Shown here: in pieces, positions 1-6,267 of the stretch
Layout of the letters: the number at the start of each line of letters is the position of its first letter
Numbering within the stretch: position 1 is the stretch's first letter
Assembly: GCA_025355255.1 (NCBI GenBank)
Contig: JANYAA010000143.1
Location: 1-6,835, forward strand
From: Chloroflexota bacterium
GTDB taxonomy: Bacteria; Chloroflexota; Limnocylindria; Limnocylindrales; CSP1-4
Direction: 5' to 3'
DNA: 6,835 bases
Position numbers and translations under genes: made by a program
Notes under the pieces: model-generated
What the model was told of the DNA's origin: nothing
The model's input: the letters and a program-made list of their open reading frames with translations, nothing else
The model's database searches: none

Positions 1-190
1 ACTTGCTCTTCGCAGGATCTAGGTCGTCGTCGTAAATGATGACGACGCTCCCCACCTGCGAGACGGTGACTGTTGCTCCATCGGCCGGACTCGCCTTGAC
101 CACCGAAGCGTGGGCGAACACGGGTGCCGCGAGGGCGGAGGCGGCGATAGTCCCTGCGACGAGCGCTCGGGCGTAGGCGGCGAGATGCAT
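1..190 (-). CDS. copC: CopC-type secreted copper-binding protein, N-terminal part (runs off left edge)
   Basis: Reading the minus strand from the ATG at 190 gives 63 codons with no stop before the window edge. Residues 1-26 look like a Sec signal peptide: a short N-region with Arg8, then an Ala/Val-rich core ending in PVFA. Cleavage after Ala26 would leave His27 as the mature N-terminus. The following HASVVKASPADGATV and VVIIYDDDLDPAKSK match the usual opening of CopC/YcnJ-type domains (HA.L..S.PA.G..., then ...F.E.LDP..S). In the CopC family the N-terminal His is a Cu(II) ligand, so the exposed His27 fits. The remaining ligands (an Asp/His pair near residue 85 of mature CopC) lie outside the window. 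The family acts outside the cytoplasmic membrane in copper binding or delivery, often beside or fused to CopD. Whether this is a short CopC or a CopC-CopD fusion cannot be seen. The gene diverges from the small membrane protein at 295. The symbol denotes family only. Confidence 0.82.
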   Translation of the reverse strand, partial: MHLAAYARALVAGTIAASALAAPVFAHASVVKASPADGATVTVSQVGSVVIIYDDDLDPAKSK

Positions 191-283
191 GAGTGCGGAG
201 TCTAATGGCGCTATCCGGAAGTTGCCGCCGAGGCATCCGCGCCGCGACCCCGCACGAACACAGAGTTGAACGTCACCCACCTC

Positions 284-287
284 GGAG
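284..287 (+). promoter_or_regulatory. Ribosome binding site that sets the start at 295
   Basis: GGAG lies 7 bases before the ATG at 295. The longer in-frame reading from a GTG at 193 has no comparable site, and its extra 34 residues are Arg/His/Pro-rich with no domain character. I therefore start the gene at 295. Confidence 0.6.
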
Positions 288-294
288 CGCCCGC

Positions 295-711
295 ATGACC
301 GCCCTCTCGCCCGCCCCCATCTCCTTCCCCGAAGGCAGCTACGTGCCCGGCGCCTGCAACATCGGCGCCTTTGAGATCCGCCGCCGCCGCGCGTTTGGCA
401 TCGTGGGCGTGGTGATTGGTGTGCTGCTGGCGCTGGTCATGCTCGTGACAGGCGCACCACACCTCCTGCGCCTGCTCCTATTGTTCCCGTTCTGGGGCGG
501 CGTGTTCTCGCTGCTGCAGGCTCAACGGCGGTTCTGCGCGGGGTTCGCGATGGCGGGAGTTGCCAACTTCGCGGACTCGGACGAAGGTCGCCGCTCGGTG
601 GCGGACGAGGCCGCGCACAAGGCCGACATGATGGCCGTCCTCCGCATGACCCGCGACTCGTTCATCGTGGCCGCGGTGATCACCGCGGTGCTGGTGATCC
701 TGCCGCTCTAG
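295..711 (+). CDS. Small integral membrane protein of unknown function
   Basis: The product has 138 residues and I cannot assign it to a named family. The N-terminus (1-27) is soluble and includes YVPGACNIGAFEI, followed by a basic run RRRR (29-32). By the positive-inside rule this places the N-terminus in the cytoplasm. Three hydrophobic segments follow: about 34-52, 56-75 and 123-138, the last reaching the C-terminus. Between the second and third is a soluble stretch with FCAGFAMAGVANF and an Asp/Glu/Lys/Arg-rich segment (94-121). The only two cysteines are Cys21 and Cys81, each in a Gly/Ala-rich setting next to a membrane segment. The compact CNIG...EIRRRR motif looks like a conserved feature rather than random sequence, but I could not check this. 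The gene diverges from the CopC-like gene and is followed by a 117-base gap before the M16 operon. A link with copper is possible from position alone and is not supported otherwise. That the gene is real is fairly sure; the function is unknown. Confidence 0.7.
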   Translation: MTALSPAPISFPEGSYVPGACNIGAFEIRRRRAFGIVGVVIGVLLALVMLVTGAPHLLRLLLLFPFWGGVFSLLQAQRRFCAGFAMAGVANFADSDEGRRSVADEAAHKADMMAVLRMTRDSFIVAAVITAVLVILPL

Positions 712-788
712 CGCTCGTTCGTCGCACGGACCGCGGACCGGGTCGCCGGCCCCGTTGGCACCAAGCGCGCTCCGGGCTGCAACCCAAC

Positions 789-794
789 TACAAT
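789..794 (+). promoter_or_regulatory. Possible -10 element of the M16 operon
   Basis: TACAAT matches the sigma70-type -10 consensus at five of six positions and stands out in a GC-rich gap, 34 bases before the chosen ATG at 829. No good -35 lies at the normal distance: TTGGCA at 755-760 is 28 bases upstream, too far. It could be an extended or -35-independent promoter, or chance. Confidence 0.35.
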
Positions 795-828
795 CGCCGG
801 ACCATCCCGCCCCGAGGTCGTGCCCCGC

Positions 829-2124
829 ATGTCTGTGCCCGTCGTCGAGTTCACCGACGAACGCCTGCCCAACGGCCTCCGCCTCATCGTGGTGGAGGAC
901 CATCTGGCGCCCGTTGTCGCCGTCAACCTCTGGTACAACGTCGGCTCGAAGAACGAGGTGGAGGGCAAGACCGGCTTCGCCCACCTGTTTGAGCACGTCA
1001 TGTTCCAGGGCTCGGCCAACGTGGGGAAGGCGGAGCACATGGCCCTGGTCCAGGCTGCCGGCGGAACCCTTAACGGCTCCACCTGGCTGGACCGGACCAA
1101 CTACTACGAGACCATGCCGTCGCACCAGCTGGAGCTTGCGCTCTGGCTAGAGGCAGACCGCATGGGCACGCTGCTCGATGCGCTGAGCCAGGAGAACCTC
1201 GACAACCAGCGCGAGGTGGTCAAGAACGAGAAGCGCTGGAGTTACGACAACCGCCCGTACGGCAGCTGGAACGAGAAGATCCTCCAGCACCTGTTCCCCA
1301 AGGAGCACCCGTACTACCACCCCACCATCGGGTCCATGGAGGACCTGGACGCCGCGTCCGTTGACGATGTGAAGTCCTTCTTCGCCACCTGGTACGCGCC
1401 GGACAACGCGGTGCTCAGCGTGGTGGGGGACTGCGAGCGTGATCAGGTCCGTGCCTGGGTAGACCGCTACTTCGGCCCCATCCCGGCCAACGGCTCGTTC
1501 CCGGCGCTGCCCGACATGTCGCTTCCCCCGGTCATCGGCGAGGAGCGCCGCGAGGTTGTGGAGGACAAGGTCCCGCTGCCGCGCATCTACATCGGCTTCC
1601 GGGCTCCCGTCTTCGGGTCTACCGCGCTTGACGCGCTGGACATCGCCGGCCAGCTGCTCAGCGGCGGCAAGGGCTCCCGACTCCAGCGTCGGCTGGTGCG
1701 AGAGGATCGCATCGCCCAGGACGTCGCCATCTTCACGCTCCCGTTCACGGGCGGCGCGTCGGTCTGCGTCGGCTGGGCCACGGTCCGCCCAGGAGTGGAC
1801 GTGGCCACGGTGGAGGCCGCCTACCTCGAGGAGCTGGAGAAGCTGGCAACCGAGCCGCCCACTGAGGACGAGCTGGCCCGCGCGAAGGCGCTCACCGAGG
1901 CCGATGAGCTGGGTGGACTGTCGCGTGTGGAGGAGCGGGCGGACCGCCTCTCGATGTACGCCACGCTATTCGATGACCCGGCGCTGATCAATACGATGCT
2001 GCCGCGATACCTCTCAGTCACCGGTGAGCAGATTCGCGATGCCTGTCGGGCGGTGTTCCGTGCCGACAACCGCGTGGTCCTGACCTATGTGCCGGTGGCA
2101 GGCGAGACGGAGGCCCCGGCATGA
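829..2124 (+). CDS. M16B zinc metallopeptidase, catalytic (zinc-binding) subunit
   Basis: The product has 431 residues, the usual length for an M16B subunit with two similar half-domains. The inverted zinc motif HxxEH is present as H52-L-F-E-H56, with Glu55 as catalytic base. The distal zinc ligand fits Glu134 in REVVKNEKR, about 78 residues later, close to the spacing in mitochondrial processing peptidase beta and pitrilysin. LNGSTWLDRTNYYE (81-94) matches the conserved substrate-strand region, and the second half-domain covers roughly 245-425. No signal peptide is visible, so a cytoplasmic location is likely. I chose ATG 829 because GAGG at 814-817 is 11 bases away; the in-frame GTG at 820 is only 2 bases from that site. 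The last bases overlap the next gene as ATGA, so the two subunits are very likely translated together and form a heterodimer. In related bacterial pairs the role is degradation or processing of peptides inside the chamber between subunits. The substrate is unknown. Confidence 0.93.
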   Translation: MSVPVVEFTDERLPNGLRLIVVEDHLAPVVAVNLWYNVGSKNEVEGKTGFAHLFEHVMFQGSANVGKAEHMALVQAAGGTLNGSTWLDRTNYYETMPSHQLELALWLEADRMGTLLDALSQENLDNQREVVKNEKRWSYDNRPYGSWNEKILQHLFPKEHPYYHPTIGSMEDLDAASVDDVKSFFATWYAPDNAVLSVVGDCERDQVRAWVDRYFGPIPANGSFPALPDMSLPPVIGEERREVVEDKVPLPRIYIGFRAPVFGSTALDALDIAGQLLSGGKGSRLQRRLVREDRIAQDVAIFTLPFTGGASVCVGWATVRPGVDVATVEAAYLEELEKLATEPPTEDELARAKALTEADELGGLSRVEERADRLSMYATLFDDPALINTMLPRYLSVTGEQIRDACRAVFRADNRVVLTYVPVAGETEAPA

Positions 2125-3563
2125 GCCCGCGCGACGGCATGATCACGCAGCGCCCAGAGCCCGGCGCCCCGCGGCCCTACGAGTTCCCGGCGACGCTCCG
2201 GGCCAGGCTGCCAAACGGCCTCGCCATCGCCGTCACGCCCATGCCGGGCCGCGCGCTCATGGCCGCCTCGCTGCTCCTGCGCTGGGGCGCATCCGACGAG
2301 CCTGCCGACAAGGCAGGCGCCACGGTCCTGGCCACGCGCGGCCTCACAGAGGGCACGGAGCGCTATGAGGCCATCGCCCTGACGGAGGCGGCTGAGCGTC
2401 TTGGCGCTTCGGTCCACGCCGAGGCGGGCTGGGACGCCATCTCGGCGGGCTTTGACGTGCCGGCCACGCGCATGGGCCAGGCTATGGATCTCCTGGCGGA
2501 GATCGTGCGGCGGCCCACGTTCCCCGCGCACGAGATCGAGCGCATCCGCGACGAGCGCCTCACGGACCTTATCCAGGCCAAGGCCGATCCCCGTCGACGC
2601 GCGGATGAGGTTTTCGCCAACACGATCTACGCGGCAGAGTGCCCGTATCGGCGGCCGGCCGGCGGTGCCGCGGCCACGGTTGAGGGCATCACCGCTGACG
2701 ACCTGCGGGTCGTGCACAAGGGCTTTGCCGGCCCGCAGCGCGCAGCGCTCATCGTGGCGGGCGACGTTGATCCCGACGAGGTGGTGGCCGTCGCCACGCA
2801 GCTGTTCGGCGACTGGTCCGGCGGCGGTGTTGGCGGACCGGCGCCCCTGGACACACCTGCCGAGAGAACGCGCCGCGTCCGTGTCGTCCATCGTCCCGGT
2901 GCCGTGCAGACGGAGATCCGCCTCGGCCATCCTGGGCTGCCGCGCCGCACGCCGGACTACCACGCGGTCACCGTCATGAGCGCCATCCTGGGGGGGCTGT
3001 TCAACTCGCGGCTCAACATGAACCTGCGCGAGGAGAAGGGCTACACCTACGGCGCCGGCGCCGGCTTCGACATGCGCCGCGGCCGGGGCCCGTTCTCCGC
3101 CCGTGCGGCGGTGAACACCGAGGTCACCGTCCCGGCCATTGTGGAGACGCTCAAGGAGCTGGACCGCATCCGCGAGGAGCCCGTCACGGACGCGGAGTTG
3201 CGGGCTGCACGGGACTACCTCATCGGCGTCTTCCCGCTGCGGTTTGAGACGCCTGGCCCTGTTGTGGGGTCGCTCGCCAGCCTCTACCTCCATGGCCTCC
3301 CGGATGACGAGCTGGCGACCTATCGCGCCCGCATCGAAGCTGTCACAGCCGACGACGTCCTGCGCGTTGCGCGGGAGCACATTCGTCCCGAGGAGGCCGC
3401 CCTGATCCTCGTTGGCGACCACGATCAGTTCGGGACGGACCTCGAGGCGCTCAACCTTGGCCCCATCACGGTGGACACCGACGATGTGCCTGCCGAGGGT
3501 TCTGGCGATGCGGCCGTGGAGGCCGGTCCGCTGGACGGTGGGGAGTCAGCCGACGGCCGCTGA
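2121..3563 (+). CDS. M16B peptidase-like partner subunit lacking the zinc site
   Basis: The product has 480 residues and an M16 fold. LPNGLAIAV (30-38) aligns with LPNGLRLIV in the upstream subunit. Where that protein has HLFEH, this one has VLATR (69-73), so both His and the catalytic Glu are gone and it cannot bind zinc in the usual way. The second half-domain keeps NLREEKGYTYG (301-311). Its Arg303 and Tyr308/Tyr310 fit the R/Y pair that, in known two-subunit M16B enzymes, completes the active site of the partner. The start at 2121 has GGAGG at 2109-2113, 7 bases upstream, and overlaps the upstream stop by four bases. After the fold ends near 442 there is an acidic Gly/Glu/Asp-rich tail of about 38 residues with no recognisable motif. 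The tail's coding sequence also contains the start of the next gene. An obligate heterodimer with the upstream gene product is the best reading. Confidence 0.92.
   Translation: MSPRDGMITQRPEPGAPRPYEFPATLRARLPNGLAIAVTPMPGRALMAASLLLRWGASDEPADKAGATVLATRGLTEGTERYEAIALTEAAERLGASVHAEAGWDAISAGFDVPATRMGQAMDLLAEIVRRPTFPAHEIERIRDERLTDLIQAKADPRRRADEVFANTIYAAECPYRRPAGGAAATVEGITADDLRVVHKGFAGPQRAALIVAGDVDPDEVVAVATQLFGDWSGGGVGGPAPLDTPAERTRRVRVVHRPGAVQTEIRLGHPGLPRRTPDYHAVTVMSAILGGLFNSRLNMNLREEKGYTYGAGAGFDMRRGRGPFSARAAVNTEVTVPAIVETLKELDRIREEPVTDAELRAARDYLIGVFPLRFETPGPVVGSLASLYLHGLPDDELATYRARIEAVTADDVLRVAREHIRPEEAALILVGDHDQFGTDLEALNLGPITVDTDDVPAEGSGDAAVEAGPLDGGESADGR
3495..3499 (+). promoter_or_regulatory. Ribosome binding site inside the preceding gene, used to choose the exporter start
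   Basis: GAGGG lies 8 bases before the ATG at 3508. A second candidate, GGAGG at 3518-3522, is 15 bases before the GTG at 3538. No ATG, GTG or TTG in frame occurs between the upstream stop (3563) and the first membrane helix, so the exporter must begin inside the preceding gene. Confidence 0.45.
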
Positions 3564-4875
3564 GGAACCCCCGGCGGCCCTCGCGCAAACGGCGGCGTCC
3601 AGCTGGCTGGCAGGGCGGGTCCCGGCGCTTGCGTTTCCGGCGTTTCGCCGGTTTATCTTCGGCGCCTTCCTCGGCTCGAGCGGCGGCTTCCTGCAGAGCA
3701 CAGCACAGGGCTGGCTGGTTCTGGGCCTGACCAACTCGCCAGCAGCCCTTGGGCTCATCTCCGCGCTGGGCTATACGCCGATCCTCGTGCTCTCGATGTT
3801 CGCTGGCGTCGCCGCCGATCGAGTTGACCGACGCCGACTGCTCGTATCCACGCAGCTGCTCGCATGCGCCACTGCGCTCGCCTTGGCCATCCTCGCCACA
3901 ACCGGCGTGGTGCAGTTCTGGCATGTTGCGGTGCTGGCTGTGGTGGGCGGCATCGCTGTTGCGGTGCAGAACCCGGCGTACCAAGCCGTGGTCTCGGCCC
4001 TGGTCAGTCGCGAGGCGCTCGGCAGCGCCGTGGCGCTGAACTCCGCGCAGTACAACCTCTCGCGGATCATCGGGCCCGCCATTGCGGGCGCCATCATCGG
4101 CATCGGCGGGCTCTTCATCGCGTTCTGGGGCAATGCGGCCGCGCTTGTGGGCGTCGCGTGGATCTATGCGGGGCTGCCCAAGGCGCCCGCCGGCACGCTG
4201 CCGAGAGCGAGCATGTCGATCTGGAGCAACGTGCTTGACGGCGTGCGCTTCGTGGGTGGTCGCCGCGACCTCGCCGCGCTGGTGCTGTTGACGGCGCTGC
4301 CCGCCCTCACCCTGCTCAACTACCTGGTGCTGCTCCCGGTGTACGCCCGCGATGTCCTGGGGATTGGCGCACCGGGGCTGGGGCTCTTGAGCGGCGGCAT
4401 CGGGATCGGGGCCCTGATTGCCGCGTTCAGTCTGGCGGCGTTCCGCCCCTCCGGCGGCAGCGGCCGTTCCGTCCTGCTCTCGCTGGGCACGATGGCGCTG
4501 GCGGAGAGCGTGTTTGCGGTCTCGCGCGTCGTCCCGCTCTCGCTTGCGGCCCTCGCCGTGATGGGCGGCTGCCAGGTCATGTACTACGCCACCAGCAACA
4601 CGCTCATCCAGGTGCTCGCCCCGCCGAGCCTGCGAGGCAGGGTATTGAGCCTGTACATCTTGGTGTCCACCGGGCTCATCCCGTTTGGCAACCTCATCGG
4701 CGGGTTTGTGGCGGAGCGCGCCTCACCAACAACGACGCTGGTCCTGGCGTCAGTGCTCACCCTCACTGGCGTGGTGGCAACCGCCGCGCTGGTACCGGAG
4801 CTCCGCGCGCTGACGCGGCCGTCGGCCCCGCCACCTGCAATGGGGAATTCGGAAAAGAGCTCGCCACAATCTTGA
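3508..4875 (+). CDS. Major facilitator superfamily exporter (MFS_3 / EntS-like)
   Basis: From ATG 3508 the product has 455 residues; from GTG 3538 it has 445. The N-terminal 40 or so residues are soluble, followed by about 12 hydrophobic segments. Family signs in order: GGFLQSTAQGWLVLGLTNSP (59-78); the loop 2-3 motif A as AGVAADRVDRRRLL (99-112); QNPAYQAVVSALV (154-166) and NSAQYNLSRIIGPAIAG (178-194), the usual NPA.QA / N...N..R..GPA.AG run of this subfamily; and PPSLRGRVLSLY (372-383) in the second half, followed by GNLIGGFVAER. These resemble proton-driven exporters of the EntS type, which move siderophores, macrolides or other small molecules out of the cell. The substrate cannot be told from sequence. 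The gene overlaps the end of the M16 partner subunit by 26-56 bases and probably shares its transcript. A still longer reading from 3412 would overlap by 152 bases with shadow-like sequence and is rejected. Confidence 0.88.
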   Translation: MRPWRPVRWTVGSQPTAAEEPPAALAQTAASSWLAGRVPALAFPAFRRFIFGAFLGSSGGFLQSTAQGWLVLGLTNSPAALGLISALGYTPILVLSMFAGVAADRVDRRRLLVSTQLLACATALALAILATTGVVQFWHVAVLAVVGGIAVAVQNPAYQAVVSALVSREALGSAVALNSAQYNLSRIIGPAIAGAIIGIGGLFIAFWGNAAALVGVAWIYAGLPKAPAGTLPRASMSIWSNVLDGVRFVGGRRDLAALVLLTALPALTLLNYLVLLPVYARDVLGIGAPGLGLLSGGIGIGALIAAFSLAAFRPSGGSGRSVLLSLGTMALAESVFAVSRVVPLSLAALAVMGGCQVMYYATSNTLIQVLAPPSLRGRVLSLYILVSTGLIPFGNLIGGFVAERASPTTTLVLASVLTLTGVVATAALVPELRALTRPSAPPPAMGNSEKSSPQS

Positions 4876-4968
4876 AACCTTCAGGCGGCATCGTGCCTCG
4901 GGCAGAGTGAAGGCGGCCGACAGCCCAGTCGGCGCCGCGTCCCGACGTCACTAGGAGCACCCACCACG

Positions 4969-5514
4969 ATGTCACTTCTCCCGCGTATCCTCCGCCCCTC
5001 GGCAGCCGCCGTTGTGGCTGTGGCATTTGTCGCCGGCGCGGCGCTGGCGACAAGCTCGTTCGTCGGTGGCGGTCTGCACGCCCTCAACAGCGATCCGGCA
5101 GCCAACGCGGCCGTCGTTGCCACCGCTGACCCGGCCACGGCCGAGCCCACCTTTGACCCGACCGCCACCGCGGAGCCCGTCGCGACGGCTGAGCCGGTCG
5201 AGACGGCCGAGCCCGTCGAGACGGCTGAGCCGTCCGATGCCCCCGAGGCCACCGCCGACCCCCGCGCCACCTCCGAGCCGTCTGATGGACCGGACGAGGA
5301 CGCCCAGGGCGACGATGCCAACGAGCAGCAGGGCGACAACAGCCAGGCTGGCGATATCCAGGGTGAGCACAGCTCCACCGGCGCTGCAACCCCCAAGGCC
5401 GACGGCTCGCACGACGGCCAGGGTGGCGGTCACGACGGCCAGGGTGGCGGTCACGACGGCAACGGCAGCAACGGCGGCGGCGACAACGGCAGCAACAGCG
5501 GCGGCGACAACTAG
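4969..5514 (+). CDS. Secreted or membrane-anchored low-complexity repeat protein
   Basis: The product has 181 residues and no recognised domain. Residues 1-10 carry two Arg, followed by an Ala/Val-rich hydrophobic stretch (about 11-32) that can act as a Sec signal or N-terminal anchor. A cleavage site is not clear, so anchoring is possible. The rest should be extracytoplasmic and disordered. It comprises an Ala/Thr/Pro/Glu region (about 52-105) with TAEPVE-type six-residue repeats, an acidic Asp/Gln/Asn region (about 106-135), and a Gly-rich tail with SHDGQGGGHDGQGGGHDG followed by GGGDN/GSNSGGDN. AGGAG at 4953-4957 is 11 bases before the ATG, supporting this start. The hydrophobic N-terminus and a graded composition change support a real gene despite the biased sequence. 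It lies 21 bases before the sigma-factor reading frame, so shared transcription is likely. Possible roles are a cell-surface spacer, a cation-binding tail (His/Asp), or a target of the sigma factor; none is shown. Confidence 0.68.
   Translation: MSLLPRILRPSAAAVVAVAFVAGAALATSSFVGGGLHALNSDPAANAAVVATADPATAEPTFDPTATAEPVATAEPVETAEPVETAEPSDAPEATADPRATSEPSDGPDEDAQGDDANEQQGDNSQAGDIQGEHSSTGAATPKADGSHDGQGGGHDGQGGGHDGNGSNGGGDNGSNSGGDN
5170..5232 (+). repeat. 18-base tandem repeat encoding (T)AEPVE
   Basis: Three 18-base units (5170-5187, 5188-5205, 5206-5223) plus half a unit to 5232. They encode AEPVAT, AEPVET, AEPVET and AEP. Units differ mostly at third codon positions (gcg/gct/gcc, ccc/ccg), which suggests selection on the peptide rather than very recent duplication. 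Confidence 0.8.
5410..5460 (+). repeat. 21-base tandem repeat encoding HDGQGGG
   Basis: Two 21-base units, 5410-5430 and 5431-5451, are identical at every base. A third copy begins at 5452 and breaks off after nine bases (HDG). Identity including third positions points to recent duplication, for example by slippage. Copy number may vary between strains. Confidence 0.85.
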
Positions 5515-5535
5515 GCCGATCCGGTACCGAGGGGC

Positions 5536-6267
5536 ATGACCTCTGATCTGCGATGGAATTCGCGCAGGTCCGCGATGATGGGGGCAGGCGTCCACAAGGC
5601 GCCAGCTGCCGCATCGGCTTCCTCGCGACTCGCACGCACCTTGGAGGTCAGGCCCACGGACGTCAGGGCAGCAGCGCAGGCCGAAGAGGAACCGAACGAT
5701 GAGCAGCGAGTCGTGCAGGCCGTGTTGGCTGGCGATCGCGATGCATTTCGAGGTCTCGTGGACCGCGAAGGGCCATCGGTCGTCTCAGCCTGCGCCCGCG
5801 TGCTCGGGGATCGCTCAGAGGCCGAGGACGTTGCGCAGGAGGCATTCGTGATCGCGTATCGGTCACTGTCCACCTGGCGGTCCGAGGGAACGTTCGGGGC
5901 CTGGGTCTCGCGCATCGCCGTCCGCCTGGCGGTGCGGCGCGCAGGCCAGCGCAAGCGTGTCACATGGCTCGATCCGCTCGCGGCCGAGGGCGACTTGCCC
6001 AACCAGGAGCGGTTCCGCCTGGGCGGTGCTAACGACGCGGTTGACCCCGCCCATCACTACATCCGCCAGGAGCGCGACGCCCATTTGCGCGCTGCCGTGG
6101 CAACACTTGATGAGCCGTACCGCGAGGTTGTGACGCTGCGGTTCTTCGCCGAGCGGTCGCTCGCGGAGATCGCCGAGGTCACAGATCGGCCGGTTGGCAC
6201 CGTGAAGACACACTTGCATCGGGGTCTGGCGCGTCTGCGCCGCACCCTCGAGGAGCACGACCGATGA
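5536..6267 (+). CDS. ECF-type RNA polymerase sigma factor
   Basis: The product has 243 residues from ATG 5536, longer than the usual 170-200 for the group. Region 2 spans about 57-141. It includes AGDRDAFRGLVDREG, then DRSEAEDVAQEAFVIAYRSL (92-111, the region 2.2 core-binding helix with its D-A-E-D-hVQE-like pattern), then FGAWVSRIAVRLAVRRAGQRKR (regions 2.3-2.4, -10 recognition). A linker of about 44 residues (142-185) is Asp/Pro-containing. Region 4 spans about 184-238: LDEPYREVVTLRFFAERSLAEIAEVTDRPVGTVKTHLHRG, a clear helix-turn-helix for -35 recognition. The N-terminal 55 residues are Ala/Ser/Arg-rich and lack a domain. The start is uncertain: GAGGGG at 5529-5534 is only one base from ATG 5536, and in-frame alternatives are ATG 5575, ATG 5578 and TTG 5641. 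The stop overlaps the next gene as ATGA, the classic arrangement for a sigma factor and its anti-sigma. Target promoters are unknown. Confidence 0.92.
   Translation: MTSDLRWNSRRSAMMGAGVHKAPAAASASSRLARTLEVRPTDVRAAAQAEEEPNDEQRVVQAVLAGDRDAFRGLVDREGPSVVSACARVLGDRSEAEDVAQEAFVIAYRSLSTWRSEGTFGAWVSRIAVRLAVRRAGQRKRVTWLDPLAAEGDLPNQERFRLGGANDAVDPAHHYIRQERDAHLRAAVATLDEPYREVVTLRFFAERSLAEIAEVTDRPVGTVKTHLHRGLARLRRTLEEHDR

Noticed and set aside
201..206. TCTAAT as -10 for the small membrane protein
   Set aside because: It lies 88 bases before the chosen start, lacks a -35 match at 16-18 bases, and one such match is expected by chance.
755..760. TTGGCA as -35 for the TACAAT at 789
   Set aside because: The 28-base spacer is too long for a normal sigma70 promoter.
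478..1125. Minus-strand open frames spanning the 712-828 gap
   Set aside because: They cross the start of the well-supported M16 gene and show no domain or membrane character.
2085..3422. Long open frame of 445 codons on the minus strand
   Set aside because: It lies opposite the M16 partner gene, has an Arg/Gly/Ala-biased shadow composition and no domain. High-GC genes commonly leave the opposite strand open.
3412..3507. Longer start of the MFS exporter at ATG 3412
   Set aside because: It would overlap the M16 partner gene by 152 bases. The extra 32 residues are Arg/Ser/Thr-rich shadow sequence, and closer starts have ribosome sites.
4872..4900. TTGAAACC ahead of the repeat protein as an ECF or sigma70 -35 element
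   Set aside because: No matching -10 is found at a usual spacing (CGT is only 12 bases after GAAACC), and TTGA overlaps the end of the exporter gene.
4916..4933. Inverted repeat GCCGAC...GTCGGC in the gap after the exporter gene
   Set aside because: A six-pair stem with a six-base loop is weak in GC-rich DNA and no T-run follows, so I do not call a terminator.
4972..5635. Minus-strand open frames opposite the repeat protein
   Set aside because: Their Arg/Gly/Val/Ala runs mirror the repeats on the plus strand. The plus-strand frame has a signal-like N-terminus and a ribosome site; these do not.
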